Source: Enterococcus sp. 9E7_DIV0242
GTDB lineage: Bacteria; Bacillota; Bacilli; Lactobacillales; Enterococcaceae
Assembly (NCBI RefSeq): GCF_002140975.2
Contig: NZ_CP147247.1
Span: 1,922,001 to 1,986,000 of the forward strand
Direction of reading: 5' to 3'
Length of the DNA stretch: 64,000 bases
Position 1 is the stretch's first letter; every line of letters begins with the position of its first letter. Below the pieces are notes generated by a model. The model saw nothing but the letters and a program-made list of their open reading frames with translations. It was not told the origin of the DNA and ran no database searches. Shown here piece by piece: positions 7,961 through 16,210 of the stretch. The translations under genes were made by a program, and so were the position numbers.

Positions 7961-9271
7961 TTACGCGTCCGCCTCTTTAGAAGCAAGCTCTTCTGCTTCT
8001 TTATCCAGTTGCTGCTTCTCATACACTTTAAAGAATGGATAGTATATCGCCAGAGTAATCGCAAAGTTTACAATAACCAGTAAACCGGCCATAATACTCC
8101 AGTTCGTACTCATCCAGGCAGCAATTGGTGCCGGGAATGCAAACCCTAGACGTGCCATCATCATTGGAACAACATTGGTCACGGTCAAGAAATAAGATAG
8201 CGTTGTTGTTATAAGAGGCGCGACGATAAATGGAATGCCTAAAATCGGATTCATCACGATTGGTGTTCCAAAAATTACCGGCTCATTAATATTAAAGATT
8301 CCTGGAAGGAAGGACAGACGCCCCAAGCTCTTCAGGTATTCTGATTTCGAGAACATCATCAGGACAACTAGCGCTAATGTTGTTCCAGCACCACCGATCC
8401 AGATAAACCATTGCAGAAACTGTTCAGTAAAGATATTTGGCAGGTTGTTGGCGTCTACACCATTGGTAAAAGCATCAACATTCTCTGCAATAGACATGTC
8501 CCAGAAAGGACGGATAACAGGTCCCATGATTGCTGGACCATGAACACCTAATACCCAGAAGAAGCAAATCAAGAAGACTGTCAACAAACCACCAAACAAG
8601 CTATTTCCTGCCAAGACTCCTTTTAACGGCATAAGAAGAGTACTCAAGAAACCGTTCAAATCAAACCCGGCAATATGACGTAATGCCCAAAACAGCATGA
8701 GAATAACGGCACCTGGAATCAATGCCACAAAAGAATTGGAAACTTCCGGCGGTACGCCTTCCGGCATTTTGATCGTTATATTTCTAGCAACGAAAAACCG
8801 ATAGATTTCCACAGAGAGTATTGCAGTTACGATTGCTCCAAACAACGAAGCAGACCCCAAGTTAGCTAAGTTGATATAACGCCCCGCGCTAATCACATCT
8901 ACAACATCTTCAAAAACACGTGTTGGTGGTGCAGCTGTAACTAGAAATGCCATCAAGGCTAAAAGACCACAGCTTAAGGAATCCAGTTTATAGCTTTTAG
9001 CAAGTGCAGTGGCAATGCCATATGTAGCATATAAAGCTAAAATCCCCATCGTATATCTTGATGGAATATCCAACACTGGCAGATACGGCGCAATAAACTC
9101 TGTATACGCATCGATTGGAATATTTTGAAACACTGTGAAGAAAGAACCGACAATCGTCAGCGGCATCGTTGCAATTAACCCTTTACGAATTGCTACCATA
9201 TGACGCTGCGAGCCAAATTTATTCGCTGCCGGCATCAAATGTTGTTCCATCCATAATACAAACCCGTTCAT
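7961..9271 (-). CDS. PTS IIC permease, lactose/cellobiose type
   Basis: This 436-residue polytopic membrane protein is an EIIC of the lactose/cellobiose family. It has the family start (FVLWMEQHLMPAANKFG), about ten hydrophobic segments, and the conserved FNINEPVIFGTPIVMNP substrate-region motif near residue 333. No IIA or IIB gene is encoded nearby, so the phosphorylating components must come from elsewhere or from unusual partners. The ATG at 9271 follows GGGGGA. It is the first gene after a 116-bp spacer with a cre-like site and several TATAAT-like hexamers, and it may open its own transcription unit within the cassette. Confidence 0.88.
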   Translation of the reverse strand: MNGFVLWMEQHLMPAANKFGSQRHMVAIRKGLIATMPLTIVGSFFTVFQNIPIDAYTEFIAPYLPVLDIPSRYTMGILALYATYGIATALAKSYKLDSLSCGLLALMAFLVTAAPPTRVFEDVVDVISAGRYINLANLGSASLFGAIVTAILSVEIYRFFVARNITIKMPEGVPPEVSNSFVALIPGAVILMLFWALRHIAGFDLNGFLSTLLMPLKGVLAGNSLFGGLLTVFLICFFWVLGVHGPAIMGPVIRPFWDMSIAENVDAFTNGVDANNLPNIFTEQFLQWFIWIGGAGTTLALVVLMMFSKSEYLKSLGRLSFLPGIFNINEPVIFGTPIVMNPILGIPFIVAPLITTTLSYFLTVTNVVPMMMARLGFAFPAPIAAWMSTNWSIMAGLLVIVNFAITLAIYYPFFKVYEKQQLDKEAEELASKEADA

Positions 9272-9336
9272 TCTTGTTTCCCCCGTTCAAAGATTATAAT
9301 ATTATAATTAGTTCGAGTACATAGTACCACGATAAC

Positions 9337-9357
9337 ATTATAATGTAAACGGATTTC
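9337..9357. promoter_or_regulatory. cre-like site overlapping a candidate -10 before PTS IIC
   Basis: The plus strand at 9342-9355 reads AATGTAAACGGATT, matching the first fourteen positions of the CcpA consensus WWTGNAARCGNWWWCA; the closing CA is replaced by TC. A TATAAT on the minus strand (9342-9337) abuts it. Carbon catabolite repression of the permease is therefore plausible but unproven. Confidence 0.4.
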
Positions 9358-9387
9358 CAGATATTGGAAATATTTTTTTTGCACTAA

Positions 9388-10089
9388 TTATTGTGTCAAC
9401 TCAACTGGGAAGAATGCTCCGAAAATCATCGCTCCAAGAATAGCTCCACCAGCAATCGGTTTTTTCCATGCATAGAAAATCATTGCACCAATTGTAGAAC
9501 CAATTCCGATTGGAATAGAAGCACTCGCTGCACTTAAAATAATCAGAGGACCTAAGAAACGACCTGCGGCATTTCCGGCACCCATCATGATATCTGCGCC
9601 GAAGGTAGAGTTCCCTTGATTGATCGTGAACTTACGAATCAAGATGATTACGCCACCTACCATGAATCCTAAGACAGCACCTGTCAATAAGGCTAGTGGA
9701 AAACTATTGATTGGTGCATCGATATTCATACTCAGCAAGATTGCCGGTACCCCAATACCTAATCCTGTTAAAATAGATCCACCTAAATCTAAAATCCCTA
9801 CTAAAGATCCTTCTAAAATACGTGCAAACAAGAAACTCGCACCAAATGCTGCGGCTGCTCCATAAGAACCACCATCCAGACCAGCTTTAAGCATCGCTAC
9901 AATAGACACTTCATTAAATGCTCCTACACCATGAACAACATACATATGTGTTCCTGCAAAAACTGCGGCTGCCATCAATCCAACAAGGATCGGGAAAGAC
10001 CAGTCAGCGTACCAGAAGCTTTTTGCTTTCAATGCTGCTTGAATTTCTATTTCATCTTGTGACCATTCTGTTTTTTCTTTTTCATCCAT
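9388..10089 (-). CDS. DUF4310 family membrane protein
   Basis: This 233-residue protein starts with a charged segment (EKTEWSQDEIEIQAALKAK) followed by about six hydrophobic, glycine- and alanine-rich segments, for example FPILVGLMAAAVFAG near 29-43 and GAVLGFMVGGVIILIR. The family has no proven function. It always travels with DUF4311, DUF4312 and an SFCGS protein, first noted in E. faecalis (EF_0829 onward) and Aeromonas. With DUF4311 it probably forms the membrane core of a transporter. It lies 28 bp after the DUF4311 gene. DUF numbers are assigned from memory of the locus order. Confidence 0.75.
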   Translation of the reverse strand: MDEKEKTEWSQDEIEIQAALKAKSFWYADWSFPILVGLMAAAVFAGTHMYVVHGVGAFNEVSIVAMLKAGLDGGSYGAAAAFGASFLFARILEGSLVGILDLGGSILTGLGIGVPAILLSMNIDAPINSFPLALLTGAVLGFMVGGVIILIRKFTINQGNSTFGADIMMGAGNAAGRFLGPLIILSAASASIPIGIGSTIGAMIFYAWKKPIAGGAILGAMIFGAFFPVELTQ

Positions 10090-10117
10090 CTTTTTTGTTC
10101 CTCCTTCTGCTTAAGGC

Positions 10118-10897
10118 TTATTTCACTGTGAACACATCATGCAGATTGTTCAACCAGTTTGGTACAGTCATCTTAAAGCTTTCGATCAGTTGCATATCGA
10201 AGCCACGGAAGAATCCGCTGAATACGAACAGTAAAACAATCGCTGCCATCATACCTTTCGTCATACGAGTCCAGCCTAGCTCATCAACGCCTTTACCAAT
10301 CAAAATCCCTAATACAACACCGGGAACAGCGTTACCCATAACTAATTGAGATAAACCTCCAAATAATGTTCCCCAGAATCCAGTACGTTTTCCTGCATCC
10401 AATGCAGCCAACCAGAACAATACAGGCATGACCGTATTGATCAGAATCGTTGCAGCAGGTACCAAAACAGCCACTGCTGTGACTTGAAGTGACTCAGGGA
10501 TTGCTGCTGCAGTACTGTTCAAGAAACCAACAGTGATAATCCCTGCAATAGCTCCAGCGATCCCCATTTTCTTAGGATCATGCATCGTTTTCGTTACATC
10601 TTTGTCCTTAACCAACAATGCTGCAGCTGCCCAGTTAGGAATAATTCGGTGTGTCACATCCTGTGTGAAAGCACCTGCTCCCACTGCAGAAGCCCATGCA
10701 TTAAAGAAGAAGCCCAATCCAAATGAAAAATGTGAAGCCGGATCTCCCTCTGCTGCGTTCATTTCCCCCAATGTTCTAAAAGCACCTAACCCTTGTGTCT
10801 GAGGTGCATGGAACATTCTTGCCGCTCCAACACCTGCTGCAAAGCCAAGTAGTCCGCCAATAATAACTGATTTAAATAAAATAACAATTAAGTCCAC
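10118..10897 (-). CDS. DUF4311 family membrane protein
   Basis: This 259-residue polytopic membrane protein has hydrophobic segments at about 3-25, 68-80, 108-145, 150-200 and 220-235, with repeated small-residue runs such as GGLLGFAAGVGAARM and FWGTLFGGLSQLVMGNAVPG. It starts at a GTG (10897) nine bases after AGGAGG. It is the partner of the DUF4310 protein immediately downstream. The family has no known function; cassette context suggests a permease subunit for a sugar-acid substrate. Confidence 0.75.
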   Translation of the reverse strand: MDLIVILFKSVIIGGLLGFAAGVGAARMFHAPQTQGLGAFRTLGEMNAAEGDPASHFSFGLGFFFNAWASAVGAGAFTQDVTHRIIPNWAAAALLVKDKDVTKTMHDPKKMGIAGAIAGIITVGFLNSTAAAIPESLQVTAVAVLVPAATILINTVMPVLFWLAALDAGKRTGFWGTLFGGLSQLVMGNAVPGVVLGILIGKGVDELGWTRMTKGMMAAIVLLFVFSGFFRGFDMQLIESFKMTVPNWLNNLHDVFTVK

Positions 10898-11013
10898 TCG
10901 CTTTTTCCTCCTTACTCATAATTGTGTTTTCTTTTTGAGACATTTGATTCCTTCATTAGATGCACTCCCTCCACCAAGTTTATGGTGTATCAGCAACAAG
11001 AGCATCTCTTTGC

Positions 11014-11367
11014 CTAAATCTTTTTTGTTGTAAATGGAACAGATACACCATTTGGATCCTGTGCGTCCACTTGTCTAAATGGTACTTCCGCCATGTCGAT
11101 CATACTGATCTCCACTTCAACATTTAACTCAACTTCATAAGTTGTACGTTTTCTAGGAAAAAAGAAGAACAGGAAGCGCTCCGTATAGTTCTTCTCTGTC
11201 GCTGAAAGGATATCAACGTCTTTTGGTTCGATCCTTAGCAATACATCTGTTGATTCTTTTAGAATCTGTTTTGACACATTACTCAACGCACTGGAAAATG
11301 CCGCCGCCTTATTTTCCCCTTTTCCTGAAACCTTCACGATCTGAGATGTCTTTTTCGTTGCACTCAC
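11014..11367 (-). CDS. DUF4312 family protein (GTG start)
   Basis: This 117-residue soluble protein opens with SATKKTSQIVKVSGKGENK, the usual N-terminus of the DUF4312 family, and has no membrane segment. An ATG lies further upstream at 11430 in the same frame, but I choose the GTG at 11365-11367: it sits seven bases after a perfect AGGAGG (11375-11380), and the 21 codons upstream belong to a repeated hairpin unit rather than to the family. Role unknown; it is probably a cytoplasmic component of the DUF4310/4311 system. Confidence 0.75.
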   Translation of the reverse strand: MSATKKTSQIVKVSGKGENKAAAFSSALSNVSKQILKESTDVLLRIEPKDVDILSATEKNYTERFLFFFFPRKRTTYEVELNVEVEISMIDMAEVPFRQVDAQDPNGVSVPFTTKKI

Positions 11368-11374
11368 TGCTCTT

Positions 11375-11650
11375 CCTCCTTGTGATTTTTGTGAGAACAG
11401 CTTGATTTCTTTGTTCTGCTGTTCTTTCATTTTTGAGGTCCGGTAGCTATTATCTCTAAGCCGAGATACTCGACAAGAATAATAGTCCTCCTTGTGATTT
11501 TTGTGAGAACAGCCTATATTCTTTATTCTGCTGTTCTTTCATTTTTGAGGTCCGGTAGCTATTATCTCTAAGCCGAGGGACTCGACAAGAATAATAGTCC
11601 TCCTTGTGATTTTTGCGAGAACAGCCGATATTTTTCTGCTGTTCTTTTAT
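11375..11650. repeat. 112-bp tandem repeat, two full copies and one partial
   Basis: Units begin at 11375, 11487 and 11599 (each with CCTCCTTGTGATTTTTG), spaced exactly 112 bp, the third cut at about 11650. On the minus strand each unit holds two hairpins. The first is AGAACAGC...GCTGTTCT with a variable loop (11394-11425 in the copy nearest DUF4312), followed by AAGGAGG. The second has arms CTATTAT/ATAATAG with inner CGAG/CTCG; its tip differs between copies (TAT and TCC). The 3'-most copy supplies the Shine-Dalgarno of DUF4312. The upstream copy encodes a decoy ORF starting MKEQQNKE that ends at a TAG after 28 codons. Confidence 0.9.
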
Positions 11651-11680
11651 TCTCGTTAATACACGGACAGTTTTTATTGC

Positions 11681-12037
11681 TTATTCACCATGTTTTTTTA
11701 CGAATGCTTCTGTCAAGCGTTTACCTAGCTCTTCCTGATCCATAAAGCCAAAGCCCAATACAGTTTTTCCATCATTGATTGCGGTAATGCCTTCTTCAAC
11801 TGAACGCATTCCATGACGCTCTGGATACCCGTATTTGTTCGCTGCTGTCAAAGCTCCTGCTCCGCCACTTCCACAGAATGAAATACCCATATCCGCATTT
11901 TCTTGCTGCATCACATCACCTAGACGCATATCTGCCCCCATCCCAGGAACAACAACGGCACGTCCGCCGGCTGCTTCAACACCTTTAGCTACATTCTGTC
12001 CTTTTCCTAAACGATCCGCGATTACTACTGTTATCAT
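11681..12037 (-). CDS. Glycine-rich SFCGS family protein
   Basis: This 118-residue soluble protein has the diagnostic GISFCGSGGAGALTAANKYG near residues 52-71 and a Rossmann-like start (ITVVIADRLGKGQNVAKG). The single conserved cysteine sits in a loop after a beta-strand, in a fold plan similar to PTS IIB domains. A phosphocysteine role is therefore possible but is my inference. AGGAGG lies just upstream of the ATG at 12037. It is encoded between the small PRD protein and the tandem repeat that precedes DUF4312. Confidence 0.8.
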   Translation of the reverse strand: MITVVIADRLGKGQNVAKGVEAAGGRAVVVPGMGADMRLGDVMQQENADMGISFCGSGGAGALTAANKYGYPERHGMRSVEEGITAINDGKTVLGFGFMDQEELGKRLTEAFVKKHGE

Positions 12038-12064
12038 GTTTTCTTCCTCCTAGATTGTTTTTAT

Positions 12065-12406
12065 TTATTCAGCCGCATTTTGTTTTGCAGCCTCAAAGTG
12101 TATGGATAATACATACATTTCGTCTATTGGTAGATTGCCAATATGCTTTACTAACTCGTCTGCAATCGACAACGCCTCTTTTGATACCTCTTCAAACATC
12201 TCCGGATCAACACCCGCCATTTTTTCATTTGCTTTTGAGCGCTTGATCATTTCATTGACGTGGTTAATCAGAATGGTCCATTGTAACTCCGTGGGTACAA
12301 TTGCCGCTGTTGTCAAAAGCTCCTCGGTTTTTGTAATAGAAGCCTCTAACTCCTCACGATTTTCAGACTCATTGATAATTTTCTTTGCATCTTCTGCTAA
12401 TTTCAT
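12065..12406 (-). CDS. Small stand-alone PRD-domain protein (EF_0829 type)
   Basis: This 113-residue all-helical protein resembles a single PTS regulation domain and matches the EF_0829-type family of the same cassette. It includes VPTELQWTILINHVNEMIKR near 39-58 and PIDEMYVLSIHFEAAKQ at the C-terminus, where a histidine follows the helix. It shows similarity to the last helical domain of the large regulator encoded immediately upstream; the two genes are separated by 4 bp. It may sense the phosphorylation state of the transporter and modulate the regulator. Confidence 0.7.
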   Translation of the reverse strand: MKLAEDAKKIINESENREELEASITKTEELLTTAAIVPTELQWTILINHVNEMIKRSKANEKMAGVDPEMFEEVSKEALSIADELVKHIGNLPIDEMYVLSIHFEAAKQNAAE

Positions 12407-12410
12407 CCTC

Positions 12411-14279
12411 TCACTCCTCTCTGATGTAATTCAATAAAGCGGTGATTTCTGCCTGATTAACAATTAGATTATTTTTTGCAAAAATCCGCTCGATTTGCTC
12501 TACCAGCTGTTGCTGAGCCATCAGGGTCTCTTTTACGATATTCCCTTCATTTTCATACTGACCATCGAAAATGATCCGGTGGACCATCAACATCACATGG
12601 AGTAAGAACGCCTCTTTGTAGCCATCATTTAATTTTTCATCAAAAGCATTCAGTAGCTCCTCGTAGATCACATATGATCGGACGAGAATGTCTCTACTTT
12701 CTGCTTCCAACCCACGATTTTCTTTCAACGGCTGACGTGGTACCAGTCGAGGGATATGACCGTCACGAACACTGGTCAAAATTTTATTGACCTCTTCCTG
12801 TATCTGTTGGATATCACTCTCTGTTGGAAGTGGATTAACCTTGATAAATGGACGATTTACCACCTCGATCGGAAAGATACTAAGAACTAAATCCGGATTT
12901 TTCTCTTCAATGATATCGTTGGCATTCAACACCGAAGCAAATCCGGCGATTTCAACATTAGATACCTCTTCCAAAATTTTCTGCTCGATCAAACTTGTTA
13001 CCCCAAGTCCTGTGGAACAAACATAAACAATCCGAACAACATTGATTTCATGCTGATTTTTTTCATATGCCACCAGAAAGTGCAATGCGATATAAGCAAT
13101 AAAGGAATCATTGATGAATAATGCTGCATTTTCGATGTCTCTACTACTGGCATGCTTGATTGCACGGAATAATTGCGGATATTTTGCTTTGATATCATCG
13201 ACAAAAGGATTGTACTCATTGATAAACAAGTGTTTCTTAGTCAAACGTAAGGATAAATGAGCGAATAAATTCGTAAACAATTGACGATCTCGATAAAAAG
13301 GAAAGTTGATTTCCTCAGAAACATCTCGAATCAGTTCTTCGGTCAGCTCTGCGATATCCTGATGACTGTTCGTAATAAACACATCACTGTAAATATAGAA
13401 ATACTCATCCGCTAAAAGTGGCAGCTCATAGTGTTCGAACACCTTATTCATTAGGAGAAACGGCAACTCCTGCTTTTTCATTAACTCCTCTTGATTTGAC
13501 AAGATCCGATACCCATTCATCGTATGCTGCAGCTGCATCCTTGATGTAGCTATTGCAACTCTGAGTGTAATAGAGAGAATTTCTGCATAATTGAACTGAT
13601 CCAGTAATGACGGATCAAGCAGTTTTGTCATCTCATTTAGTGACACTTGATAGATCTCCTGAAAAATCGTGCTGCCCCCCACATGAACATCTATCAACCG
13701 CTTATGATTGCCTGCTTGAACGAAATGACTCATGATTTGGTAGATATCATATTCCGTGATTTCCTTTTGACTGATATATTCCATCAACAATCGAATTTTA
13801 CTTTCTTCACCATAGATAAAGAAGCCCACACGACTTTGCCGATCCAACTGAAGCTCATACTTTTGGATAAAAGCTTCTAAACGATCCAGATCTTTCAGAA
13901 TTGTATTTCTGCTGACCTGAAGCTCGTCTGCTAATTCTTGAGAGGTTAGATGCTTTGGCGAAAGAATCAGATGGAAAATCAATTGGTTCATTCGCAACTC
14001 CTGATCCGGATATGTTTCAAAACGATCCACTTCTAGAATTTCATTTTTCAATGTCAACCGTTCAGAATCCTGCAGCTCCAACCAAACGCCTTTGTTTCTT
14101 CGTGCTTGCAACGTGATATTCCGCTCCTGAAACCATGTGCGTACATTGTCCAGATCATATTTAATTGTTCGTACACTCACACTAAAAGCCTCAGCGAGCT
14201 CTTTTGTTGTGATGCTATTCTCCAAATCCAGAAGCATCAGTAAAATATTAATTTCTCGTTTTGATAAGTGCAGTGACAT
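12411..14279 (-). CDS. PRD-containing transcriptional activator with EIIB-like domain
   Basis: This 622-residue BglG/LicR-type regulator has an N-terminal HTH (EINILLMLLDLENSITTKEL, residues 9-28), a second winged HTH near 95-140 (LTSQELADELQVSRNTILKD), two PRD-like helical regions up to about residue 400, and an EIIB-like domain with the phosphocysteine loop VYVCSTGLGVTS near 415. It ends in a helical domain resembling the small PRD protein next door. This layout is that of a DNA-binding activator rather than an RNA-binding antiterminator. Its likely target is the cassette it heads. A -35/-10 pair and palindromes precede it. Confidence 0.85.
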   Translation of the reverse strand: MSLHLSKREINILLMLLDLENSITTKELAEAFSVSVRTIKYDLDNVRTWFQERNITLQARRNKGVWLELQDSERLTLKNEILEVDRFETYPDQELRMNQLIFHLILSPKHLTSQELADELQVSRNTILKDLDRLEAFIQKYELQLDRQSRVGFFIYGEESKIRLLMEYISQKEITEYDIYQIMSHFVQAGNHKRLIDVHVGGSTIFQEIYQVSLNEMTKLLDPSLLDQFNYAEILSITLRVAIATSRMQLQHTMNGYRILSNQEELMKKQELPFLLMNKVFEHYELPLLADEYFYIYSDVFITNSHQDIAELTEELIRDVSEEINFPFYRDRQLFTNLFAHLSLRLTKKHLFINEYNPFVDDIKAKYPQLFRAIKHASSRDIENAALFINDSFIAYIALHFLVAYEKNQHEINVVRIVYVCSTGLGVTSLIEQKILEEVSNVEIAGFASVLNANDIIEEKNPDLVLSIFPIEVVNRPFIKVNPLPTESDIQQIQEEVNKILTSVRDGHIPRLVPRQPLKENRGLEAESRDILVRSYVIYEELLNAFDEKLNDGYKEAFLLHVMLMVHRIIFDGQYENEGNIVKETLMAQQQLVEQIERIFAKNNLIVNQAEITALLNYIREE

Positions 14280-14316
14280 CTTCTACTCACCTTCGTTTCT
14301 TCCCCTTACACCTGCA

Positions 14317-14376
14317 ACTATAGCTTGATTCTTATCAAGTAACAACACAAAAAAGTTGCACTTTTGTAAGTGCAAC
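14317..14376 (-). promoter_or_regulatory. Promoter and palindromic operators of the cassette regulator
   Basis: On the minus strand TTGTTA (14345-14340) and TATAGT (14322-14317) are separated by 17 bp, a good sigma-A promoter about 40 bp before the regulator start. The spacer is itself a palindrome, CTTGAT-TCTT-ATCAAG (14324-14339). Just upstream of the -35 is a perfect 9-bp inverted repeat, GTTGCACTT/AAGTGCAAC (14355-14376). Half-sites recur at 14487-14495 (AAGTGCAAC) and 14525-14532 (TTGCACTT). These are plausible binding sites for the PRD activator. Confidence 0.6.
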
Positions 14377-14829
14377 CTTAGCCAGAATTTACTTTGTTAG
14401 ATACGAAAAAAGCTGGCCTTGTTCTATTTTTTAAAATGGTCAATCGTAAAAAAAGCTTTCTATTTCAAGGGTTCTGAACAAAAATTAAGTGCAACCGCTA
14501 CTTGCAGTTGTATAAAAAAAACAATTGCACTTACCCCTCATTCCGAACGGCCAAGCTCTCTTTTGCAATAAAAAAAAAGAAGATTCACATCTTCTTTTTT
14601 TACGCAGTATCTATATTGCTATAAATAGATGAATTTTCTCCACAAAAACTTCATCCGACACGCCTACAATCCGGTAGTTGATGAGTGAACATCTGTGCCT
14701 CTGCATTAACCAACCACACGCCGATAAAATCGGAATGATCGAAACGATCATCTGGTTGAGTCAACTCGTCGCATGAGACATACTTTATCACAATTTAGAC
14801 AATAATACAAATAAGCTTAAATTTTTTTT
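14377..14829. other. Intergenic region with terminator and structured stretch
   Basis: This gap of about 450 bp holds a bidirectional terminator (14573-14600) and, at 14711-14758, three stems arranged like a three-way junction: CAACCA/TGGTTG closing CCGAT/ATCGG and ATGATCG/CGATCAT. It is followed by GAGT/ACTC (14758-14767). A 46-codon minus-strand ORF (14611-14751) can be read through the same segment without a good Shine-Dalgarno. I call no gene here. Confidence 0.4.
14573..14600. terminator. Bidirectional rho-independent terminator
   Basis: AAAAAAGAAGAT and ATCTTCTTTTTT form a 12-bp stem around TCAC, with A- and T-runs on both sides. It can end minus-strand transcripts from the oxidoreductase gene. 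Confidence 0.7.
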
Positions 14830-15786
14830 TTATACCCATTGATTATACATCTCTTCAACTAATCGAACCGTATCAGTTGTTATTTTTTCCGTCATCATCG
14901 GACTTTCCAGCAAACCACCAAGCAAACAATCGTTGACATGATCCACCTCAAAAACAAACTCACTGCTTACCGTACTCGTCAACAGCTCTTCACGACCATC
15001 ATTGTAATAGATAGTCGCATGATCTGTTTTCCAAAAATAAGGAATCTCAATCCTGCCGTTTTCTCCATAAATAACCATATCACTTGGGATATCTAACTGC
15101 ACTGTAAGAAAAATGCTGGCTAACACCTGATCTGGAAATTTCAACGATAATTCAACCTGATCGTCTGTCTTTCCCTTTTCCATAGACGAATGCCCACAGT
15201 AGCTTATTGGCGAACTCCCTAAAATAAACTGAATGAACTCAAGAGGATAGCTCCCAGAACCATGAAGTATACCACCTCCTGCATCAAGGGAATGAAACCA
15301 TTTCAAATGATCGATATTCGGATAAGCTGTGACCGAACGAATCTGACGGACAGTTCCAATCCCTCCTTGTTCTATCACTTTTTTTACTTGGCTGGCAATC
15401 GGCAGAAAAACAGCCTTTTGTGCTTCCATCAAAAAACATTTATTTTTCTTCGCCAACGCAAAAAGCTCTTCTGCTTCAGCGAATGTTAATGTAAATGGTT
15501 TTTCCAACAGAACATGTTTTTTATGCGTCAACGCCATCTTTGCTGCTTCATAATGCCCCTTATTGTATGTCGCTATATAAATGATATCTATGTCCTCATC
15601 TTGACACAGTGCTTCATAGCTTCCATAAGCCTTCGGAATAGCCAGTTCAGCCGCTACTTCCTTTGCTCGAGCTAACTCTCTAGCAGCAATCGCCTGCACC
15701 TCACCTCTTGCACTTTCTCGAACCCCTTCTACAAAGCGAGGGACAATTTGAGCTGTACTTAATATTCCATAACGAATTTGCTTCAT
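14830..15786 (-). CDS. Gfo/Idh/MocA family oxidoreductase
   Basis: This 318-residue NAD(P)-dependent dehydrogenase opens with RYGILSTAQIVPRFVEGVRE, a Rossmann fold in which the usual GxGxxG is replaced by GILSTAQI. It has the family signature LLEKPFTLTFAEAEEL near residue 94, with the catalytic EKP. The C-terminal alpha/beta domain includes GGGILHGSGSYPLEFIQF near 168. Members oxidise sugars, inositols or dihydrodiols; the substrate cannot be told from sequence. It stands alone, flanked by terminators on its own strand. Confidence 0.85.
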   Translation of the reverse strand: MKQIRYGILSTAQIVPRFVEGVRESARGEVQAIAARELARAKEVAAELAIPKAYGSYEALCQDEDIDIIYIATYNKGHYEAAKMALTHKKHVLLEKPFTLTFAEAEELFALAKKNKCFLMEAQKAVFLPIASQVKKVIEQGGIGTVRQIRSVTAYPNIDHLKWFHSLDAGGGILHGSGSYPLEFIQFILGSSPISYCGHSSMEKGKTDDQVELSLKFPDQVLASIFLTVQLDIPSDMVIYGENGRIEIPYFWKTDHATIYYNDGREELLTSTVSSEFVFEVDHVNDCLLGGLLESPMMTEKITTDTVRLVEEMYNQWV

Positions 15787-16210
15787 GCCGTTTCCTCCTG
15801 TATCTTTCTACTCCAACTATACCCTGAAATCAAGAAACTTGGAATCAAAAAAGCAAAGCCAAATCAAGCTTCGAGTAAATTCAGCTATCTCCTGACTCTT
15901 CATTGACTATTCCATAAAAAAATGATTTTCAAAAGAAAATTTAACTCGCATCACTAGACAAGAAGAAATGCGAAATAATTGAGATTTTTCAAATAATAAA
16001 AGAACTATGTTTTGTAAAATGTGACCAACATCAATCTTAATAGTTTTTCCATTACTATTATTTCATCGTTCCAAAGCAGTTAAAAAACCGAGATCAACTG
16101 ATCTCGGCAATCGATGACAGTAACAAAAACCTATGAACAGCCTGATAAAAACATCGTTCTCCTTGCTGACCTCAACTTACTGTTATTCTTATGTATTTAG
16201 CTAGACAAGC
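15787..16210. other. Intergenic region, only a terminator visible
   Basis: This 424-bp AT-rich gap has no ORF worth reporting. At 16088-16107 it holds CCGAGATCA/TGATCTCGG, followed by TTTTTT on the minus strand, which is the terminator of the mazF-like gene about 100 bp upstream of it. Confidence 0.6.
16088..16107 (-). terminator. Rho-independent terminator after the mazF-like gene
   Basis: A perfect 9-bp stem CCGAGATCA/TGATCTCGG with a two-base AC loop. On the minus strand it is followed directly by a run of T. Confidence 0.75.

Noticed and set aside
7867..8064. 65-codon minus-strand ORF between PTS IIC and the small membrane protein
   Set aside because: Overlaps the 3' end of the IIC gene in another frame; basic, low-complexity composition without a ribosome binding site.
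11368..11430. ATG start for DUF4312 at 11430
   Set aside because: The extra 21 codons are part of the 112-bp repeat, and the AGGAGG at 11375-11380 points to the GTG at 11367.
11375..11650. CRISPR-like array
   Set aside because: Only two and a half copies of a 112-bp unit, directly adjoining without unique spacers, and no cas genes.
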